Source: Phycisphaerales bacterium (GTDB lineage: Bacteria > Planctomycetota > Phycisphaerae > Phycisphaerales > UBA1924). Taken from it: 64,000 nucleotides of DNA. The position numbers and the translations under genes were made by a program. Positions within the stretch are counted from its first letter, which is position 1; each line of letters starts with the position of its first letter. The stretch is from positions 1 to 64,000 of the forward strand of contig JAJDDM010000008.1 of NCBI GenBank assembly GCA_029260315.1. Reading direction: 5' to 3'. Below the pieces are notes generated by a model that did not search any database, was not told the DNA's origin, and saw only the letters and a list, made by a program, of their open reading frames with translations. Below are positions 59,822 through 64,000 of this stretch, one piece after another.

Positions 59822-61129
59822 ATGACGGCACACTTGACGGCAAAGCGGGCGGCGGCGCTATCCTCACCGACGATGGCAGGTCCAGATATTTCTCGGCGTG
59901 TCGGGGGGCTCAAGCCGTCGGTGACGGTGGCGGTCGCGGCGACGGCGCGGGCGATGAAGGCTGCGGGCGAGGACGTGATCGGGTTCACGCTCGGGGAGCC
60001 GGATTTCGACACGCCGGGGTTCATCAAGGACGCGGCGATCGAGGCGCTGCGAGAGGGGCAGACCAAGTACATCGCGACGCTGGGTGATACCGAGACGCGC
60101 GGGGCGATCGCGCAGAAGCTGACCGAAGAGAACGGGATTCCGGGGCTGACCTGGGAGCATGTGGCGGTGAGCGCGGGGGCGAAGCAGGCGCTGTTCGTGC
60201 TGATGCACTGTCTGTTCGATCAGCCCGCGCCGGGTGAGCCGACGGGGCAGTTGGTGATGCCGACGCCGACGTGGGTGAGTTATGAGCCGATCGCGGAGCT
60301 TGCGGGGGCGGAGGTGGTTTCGCTTGCGACGCGAGCGGAGGACGGGTTCCGGATATCGCCAGAGCGGCTCGGGGAGGCGATCACGGAGCGGACGCGGGCG
60401 ATCGTGCTGTGCTCGCCGAGCAATCCGTGCGGGACGATGTACGCTGAGGAGGACCTGCTCGCGATCGGGCGGGTGATCGAGGGGGTCGTCGAGCGTGCGC
60501 CGGGTCTGGTGGTGATTGTCGACGAGATCTACGAGAAGCTGGTGTACGGCGGGGCTCGGCATTTTTCGTTGGGGTCGATTCCCGCGATCGCCGAGCGGGT
60601 CATCACGATCAACGGGATGAGCAAGGCCTACGCGATGACGGGGTGGCGTGCGGGGTACTGCGCGTGCCCGGGCGCGTTCGGCAAGCGGCTGATGAAGGCG
60701 ATGGGGACGCTGCAGGGGCAGATCTCGACGAATACGACGAGCTTCATTATGCCGGCGATTCGCGCGGCGCTTCGCGATGGACACGACGAAGTCGAAAAGA
60801 TGCGCAGCGCGTTCGAATCGCGTTCGCACGTCTTGGGCGAGCGGCTGCGGGCGATCCCGGGGCTGAGGATGGGTGCGATCGAGGGGGCGATCTACGCGTT
60901 CCCGGATGTGTCGGCGCACTTCGGCAAGGTGAGCCCCAAGGGGGCCAGGATCGAGTCGTCGCTGACGTTCTGCGAGGCGATGCTGCGGGAGCAGAAGCTG
61001 GCGGTGATTCCGGGTGAGGACTTCGGGTCGCCGGGGGAGAAGCACGTCCGGCTGTCGTTCGCGTGCGACGAGCAGACGATCGATCGCGGGACCGAGCGGC
61101 TCGCGGCGTTCGTGGACTCGCTGACGTAG
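59822..61129 (+). CDS. Class I PLP-dependent aminotransferase (aspartate aminotransferase-like)
   Basis: I start at ATG 59822 (MTAHLTAKRAAALSSPTMAG) after GGTGG; ATG 59873 (MAGPDISRRVGGLKPS) aligns better with the family start and is an alternative. Motifs are 'VIGFTLGEPDFDTPG', 'YIATLGDTETRGAIAQKL', 'VLCSPSNPCGTMY' (Asn), 'VDEIYEKLVYGG' (Asp, Tyr), 'GMSKAYAMTGWRAGY' with PLP Lys, and 'FGSPGEKHVRLSFACD' (substrate Arg). The enzyme of this subgroup (type Ib) moves amino groups between aspartate, glutamate and other acids. It is followed by the sulfotransferase 36 bases later. Confidence 0.92.
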   Translation: MTAHLTAKRAAALSSPTMAGPDISRRVGGLKPSVTVAVAATARAMKAAGEDVIGFTLGEPDFDTPGFIKDAAIEALREGQTKYIATLGDTETRGAIAQKLTEENGIPGLTWEHVAVSAGAKQALFVLMHCLFDQPAPGEPTGQLVMPTPTWVSYEPIAELAGAEVVSLATRAEDGFRISPERLGEAITERTRAIVLCSPSNPCGTMYAEEDLLAIGRVIEGVVERAPGLVVIVDEIYEKLVYGGARHFSLGSIPAIAERVITINGMSKAYAMTGWRAGYCACPGAFGKRLMKAMGTLQGQISTNTTSFIMPAIRAALRDGHDEVEKMRSAFESRSHVLGERLRAIPGLRMGAIEGAIYAFPDVSAHFGKVSPKGARIESSLTFCEAMLREQKLAVIPGEDFGSPGEKHVRLSFACDEQTIDRGTERLAAFVDSLT

Positions 61130-61165
61130 GGCGAGCAAGGGCGATGGGCCCGGAGGGAGCACGCG

Positions 61166-63019
61166 TTGGGATCGGTGGAAGAACGGATCCACTCGGCGAT
61201 GGCGATGCAGCGGGCGAGTGATCTGGCGGGCGCCGAGCGCGAGTTGCGCGCCGTGCTGGCGGAATCTCCCGGGATGCCGATGGTGTGCGCGCTGCTGGGC
61301 CGGATTTTGAACGAGACGGATCGTGCGGAGGAGACGGTTGCGATGCTGGGGCCGATCGCCGAGCGCGAGCCGGGGCGTCCGCTGGTGCGGCTGTCGCTGG
61401 GGATGGGGCTCAACAAGCTGGGGCGATACGAGGAGGCGCTGGGGCACCTGGAAGCGGTGTGCGAGATCCGGCCCGCTGATATGCAGGGCTTCTTCTGGCG
61501 GGGCGCGACGCTGACGCGGCTGGGGAGGTATGAGGAGGGGGACGCGCTGTTCCGCAGGACGATCGACGCGGCGCGGGGGGATCCGATGGAGCTGGGGCAG
61601 CTCGGGCGGCGCTTGTTCGTGCTGGGGCGGTACGAGGTCTCCGCCGAGGCGTATGAGCGGGCGATCGAGGACGGGGCGACCGACGCGTCGATGCTCCTGC
61701 GGCTGGCGTCGAGCTATTACTCGCAGCGGCGGTACGGCGATGCGCTGGATCGCGCCAGGCGGGCGATGGCGAAGGACCCGAAGAATCCGTCGGCATACAT
61801 GGTCGTCGCGGAGGTGCATGAGAAGACGCACGAGCTGGAGAAAGCCGCGGCGTCGGCGCGCGAGGGGCTGCGACTGGAGCCGACGCACACCGTGCTTGCG
61901 CGGGTGCTGGCGCGGCTGGAGCGGCGGCTGGGCAGGGGCGAACGCGCGGCGGAGATCACGGCGCGGGCGCTGGAGGCGGGCGTCGAGGATCCGCGGTTGC
62001 GAAGCCCGCTGCTGATGGAGCGCGGGCAGGCGCTGGACGCGACGGGCAGGCACGACGAGGCGTTCGAGGCCTTCCGCGAGGGCAAGGCGGTGTGGCTGGA
62101 ATCGACCGGTGGCCGGTATGGGTTCGAGGCGTTTCCATCGCGGGTCGGCGACCGGCGCGAGGCGGTGCGGCGGATGCGCGGCATGGATTCGGGCGTGCGA
62201 TCGGGCGCTGCATCGGGCGTGGATTCGGGCGTTGGCGACGCCGGCGAGATCGCCCCGGTGTTCTTCATCGGGTTTCCGCGCTCGGGCACGACGCTGATGG
62301 AACAGGTGCTGCGGGCGCATCCGGGGATCGTGACGCTCGATGAGGTGGAACTGCTCGACGGCGTGGTGGCCAAGCGGGCGAGGGAACTGACGGGCGCCTC
62401 GGCGGATAGCGAGATCGTGTCGGCTGTCGGGGATGGACAGATCCCGGAGATTCGGCGGGCGTACCTCGAGGAGAGCGAGAGGCAGCTCGGCGAGGCGTTG
62501 GGCGGGCGGCTGCTGGTCGACAAGCTGCCGTTGAACATCACGCGGATCGGGCTGATCCGGCGGGTGTTTCCCGGAGCACGATTGCTCGTTGCGCTGCGGG
62601 ATCCGCGGGACTGTTGCCTGTCGGGGTTCATGCAGTCGTTCGAGGCGAACGAGGCGATGGTGCATTTTCATTCGGTCGCGTCGGCGGCGCGGTTGTATGC
62701 GGCGGTGATGGATCTGTGGCTCGAGGCTCGCGAGGCGATCGGCGAGCCGTATCTGGAGTATCGGTACGAGGATCTGACGGCGGACTTCGAGGGGACGGTG
62801 CGGGAGGTGCTGGCGTTTCTTGGGCAGGAGTGGGACGAGGGCGTGCTGCGGTTTCAGGAGGGGGCGAGGAAGCGGGCGATCAGCACGCCGAGCTATGAGC
62901 GGGTGGTGTCGGCGATCGATCGCAAGGCGGTTGCGCGTTGGCGGAAGTATGAAGCGCACATGGGCGAGGCGCTCGCGATTCTCAGGCCGTATGTCGAGGC
63001 GTTCGGGTACGACGACTGA
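61166..63019 (+). CDS. TPR-sulfotransferase fusion protein
   Basis: The gene starts with TTG 61166 after GGAGGGAG (617 residues). Residues ~1-310 are tetratricopeptide repeats ('RLSLGMGLNKLGRYEEALGHLEAVCEIRPADMQ', 'YEVSAEAYERAIEDGATDA'). From about 365 a sulfotransferase domain begins: 5'-phosphosulfate loop 'FFIGFPRSGTTLMEQVLRAHPGI', 3'-phosphate region 'LVALRDPRDCCLSGFMQSF' and 'LEYRYEDLTADFEGTVREVLAFLG'. It would sulfate a peptide or sugar from PAPS, with the TPR part recruiting the acceptor. No PAPS-synthesis gene is nearby. Such fusions are frequent in planctomycetes and cyanobacteria. Confidence 0.9.
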   Translation: MGSVEERIHSAMAMQRASDLAGAERELRAVLAESPGMPMVCALLGRILNETDRAEETVAMLGPIAEREPGRPLVRLSLGMGLNKLGRYEEALGHLEAVCEIRPADMQGFFWRGATLTRLGRYEEGDALFRRTIDAARGDPMELGQLGRRLFVLGRYEVSAEAYERAIEDGATDASMLLRLASSYYSQRRYGDALDRARRAMAKDPKNPSAYMVVAEVHEKTHELEKAAASAREGLRLEPTHTVLARVLARLERRLGRGERAAEITARALEAGVEDPRLRSPLLMERGQALDATGRHDEAFEAFREGKAVWLESTGGRYGFEAFPSRVGDRREAVRRMRGMDSGVRSGAASGVDSGVGDAGEIAPVFFIGFPRSGTTLMEQVLRAHPGIVTLDEVELLDGVVAKRARELTGASADSEIVSAVGDGQIPEIRRAYLEESERQLGEALGGRLLVDKLPLNITRIGLIRRVFPGARLLVALRDPRDCCLSGFMQSFEANEAMVHFHSVASAARLYAAVMDLWLEAREAIGEPYLEYRYEDLTADFEGTVREVLAFLGQEWDEGVLRFQEGARKRAISTPSYERVVSAIDRKAVARWRKYEAHMGEALAILRPYVEAFGYDD

Positions 63020-63057
63020 GTTGGGCTGCAATCGGGGGTGAGCGCGGAGGGTCGGCG

Positions 63058-64000
63058 GTGGCGGACGTGGCGGATCGGATGCGCGAGGCGACGGAGTTTC
63101 ATAAGGCGGGGAAGCTGCGCGAGGCGATCGCGGCGTATGAGAGCGTCGTTGAACAGGAGCCGGGCAACGCGCGGGCGTGGGCGGCGATGGGGCAGATCTG
63201 GAGCACGCGCCTGGTGTACGGGCGGGCGGTCGAATGCTTTGAGAAGGCTGTCGAGGCCGCGCCGGGGGAGTTCATTTTTCTGTATCTGCTGGCGTTGCCG
63301 CTGCGGCGGTTGGGGCGGCTGGAGGATTCGATCGCGGCGTTGACGCGGGCGACCGAGCTGCGGAGCGACCACTGGGAGAGCCATCTGGATCGGATCGCGG
63401 CGCTGGAGCGGATGGGACGCGATGCGGGCGAGGCGAGGGCGGCGTTGGAGGAGGCGCTGCCGGGGGATGTCGGGGCATTGGAGAGGCTGGGCGAGGAGTT
63501 GGCGGCGAGTCGTAAGCGGGCGGCGCTGGCGTGCTATCAGCGGGCGAATGCGCTGGACGGTTCGAGTGCGGCGCGGCTGGTGCGCCAGGGCGAGTTGGAA
63601 CGCGAGCTGGGGCTGCACGAGGCGGCGCTGGCGAGCTTTGAGCGCGCGGTGGAACTGGACGCGAGCGCGGAGGGGGCGCACGCGGGGCTGGCGTGGGTGT
63701 GCGAGCGGCTGGGGCGCAACGAGGAGGCGAGGTGGTACGCGGGGACGGCGCTGGGGCAGGACCCGCGGGATATCGAGCTGGGGCTCGCGGTGGCGCGGCT
63801 GGATCGCAAGGAGGGAGACCTGCGTGGGGCGGTGGCGCGGCTGCGGGCGATGAAGGGCGATCCGCGGATCGAGAGCAAGTGGACATACGCGAGCGTGTGC
63901 ATCGAGATGGGGCTCGCGCTGGATGCGGGGGGCGATGCGCAGGGAGCGTTTGCGCAGATCTCCGAGGGCAAGGCGGTGTTGAGCCAACGGCGGGCGGCGC
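63058..64000 (+). CDS. Partial TPR protein, 3' end outside window
   Basis: The gene is absent from the ORF track because it runs off the right edge. From GTG 63058 (VADVADRMREATEFHKAGKL), with GGAGGG six bases upstream, the frame is open to 64000, giving 314 codons. TPR units are visible: 'GKLREAIAAYESVVEQEPGNARAWAAMGQIW', 'YGRAVECFEKAVEAAPGEF', 'LHEAALASFERAVELDASAEGAHAGLAWV', 'LGRNEEARWYAGTALGQDP'. The end 'GDAQGAFAQISEGKAVLSQRRAA' resembles the junction 'DEAFEAFREGKAVW' just before the sulfotransferase domain of the preceding gene, so a second TPR-sulfotransferase is likely. Confidence 0.85.
   Translation, partial: MADVADRMREATEFHKAGKLREAIAAYESVVEQEPGNARAWAAMGQIWSTRLVYGRAVECFEKAVEAAPGEFIFLYLLALPLRRLGRLEDSIAALTRATELRSDHWESHLDRIAALERMGRDAGEARAALEEALPGDVGALERLGEELAASRKRAALACYQRANALDGSSAARLVRQGELERELGLHEAALASFERAVELDASAEGAHAGLAWVCERLGRNEEARWYAGTALGQDPRDIELGLAVARLDRKEGDLRGAVARLRAMKGDPRIESKWTYASVCIEMGLALDAGGDAQGAFAQISEGKAVLSQRRAA

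Noticed and set aside
59864-63031. 1055-residue ORF on the minus strand
   Set aside because: It covers the aminotransferase and sulfotransferase in antisense. The Arg/Pro/His-rich text has no domain.

Overview
The window looks like part of a GC-rich planctomycete chromosome, most likely of the Phycisphaerae/Phycisphaerales. This rests on a giant secreted subtilase with the planctomycete-type N-terminal motif 'LEQRMLLS', PEP-CTERM proteins, many short dispersed repeats of kinds I associate with planctomycete genomes, and branched-chain amino acid catabolism genes. No computation or database search was run; all family calls are from reading the translations.

Layout. (1) 1-11.3 kb is the right part of an integrative mobilizable or conjugative element. 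It carries, mostly leftward, a partial membrane protein, a TraD/VirD4-like coupling protein, a MOBF (TrwC/TraI-like) relaxase-helicase, a ribbon-helix-helix-like accessory protein and a candidate oriT region. Next come a DNA methyltransferase with two small genes, then a parA cassette (small partner, ParA, excisionase-like HTH). A set of four tandem ~16-bp iteron-like repeats separates these from a rightward replication-initiator-like gene that holds three (near-)palindromes inside its coding sequence. A tyrosine integrase ends the element beside tRNA-Gly(TCC). (2) 11.5-17.8 kb holds a MoxR/BchI-type ATPase and its VWA partner, split by a frameshifted REP-associated transposase with inverted REP-like flanks, then an ABC-F ATPase. 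(3) 18.1-21.7 kb holds a response regulator-GGDEF protein with a histidine-less Hpt-like partner, tRNA-Glu, a CPBP membrane protease, rpsT and tRNA-Arg. (4) 21.8-24.1 kb is a three-gene type II-like restriction-modification operon. (5) 24.7-28.6 kb holds hypotheticals, a methyltransferase and two tandem PEP-CTERM paralogues. (6) 28.8-48.9 kb is dominated by leucine/branched-chain degradation genes: carboxyltransferase, HMG-CoA lyase, three enoyl-CoA hydratase-like proteins, acyl-CoA dehydrogenase, and 2-oxoacid dehydrogenase E1alpha, E1beta and E2. The 1778-residue subtilase sits among them, and four tiny genes lie between E1alpha and E1beta. (7) 49-55 kb holds a four-helix-bundle protein, an MBL-fold hydrolase, a decayed transposase, a sugar isomerase-like protein, tryptophan 2,3-dioxygenase and lipoproteins. 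(8) 55.6-64 kb holds a histidine kinase/cold-shock pair, rpsO and pnp, a class I aminotransferase, a TPR-sulfotransferase and a second TPR gene running off the edge.

The most striking property is the set of short mobile repeats that have entered conserved genes in frame. A palindromic unit read as 'VDRLSEPM' is in the carboxyltransferase (three copies) and the ABC-F protein. A unit read as 'HRGTEAQR' is in the VWA protein, one read as 'STGFQPV' is in ABC-F, and a TTTGAGAT-type unit is in the four-helix protein. Other families (a paired-hairpin element of about 88 bp, its single-arm forms, and REP-like units around the RAYT gene) occupy intergenic space. The two edge genes (1-198 and 63058-64000) are absent from the supplied ORF track and were found by translating the raw sequence.
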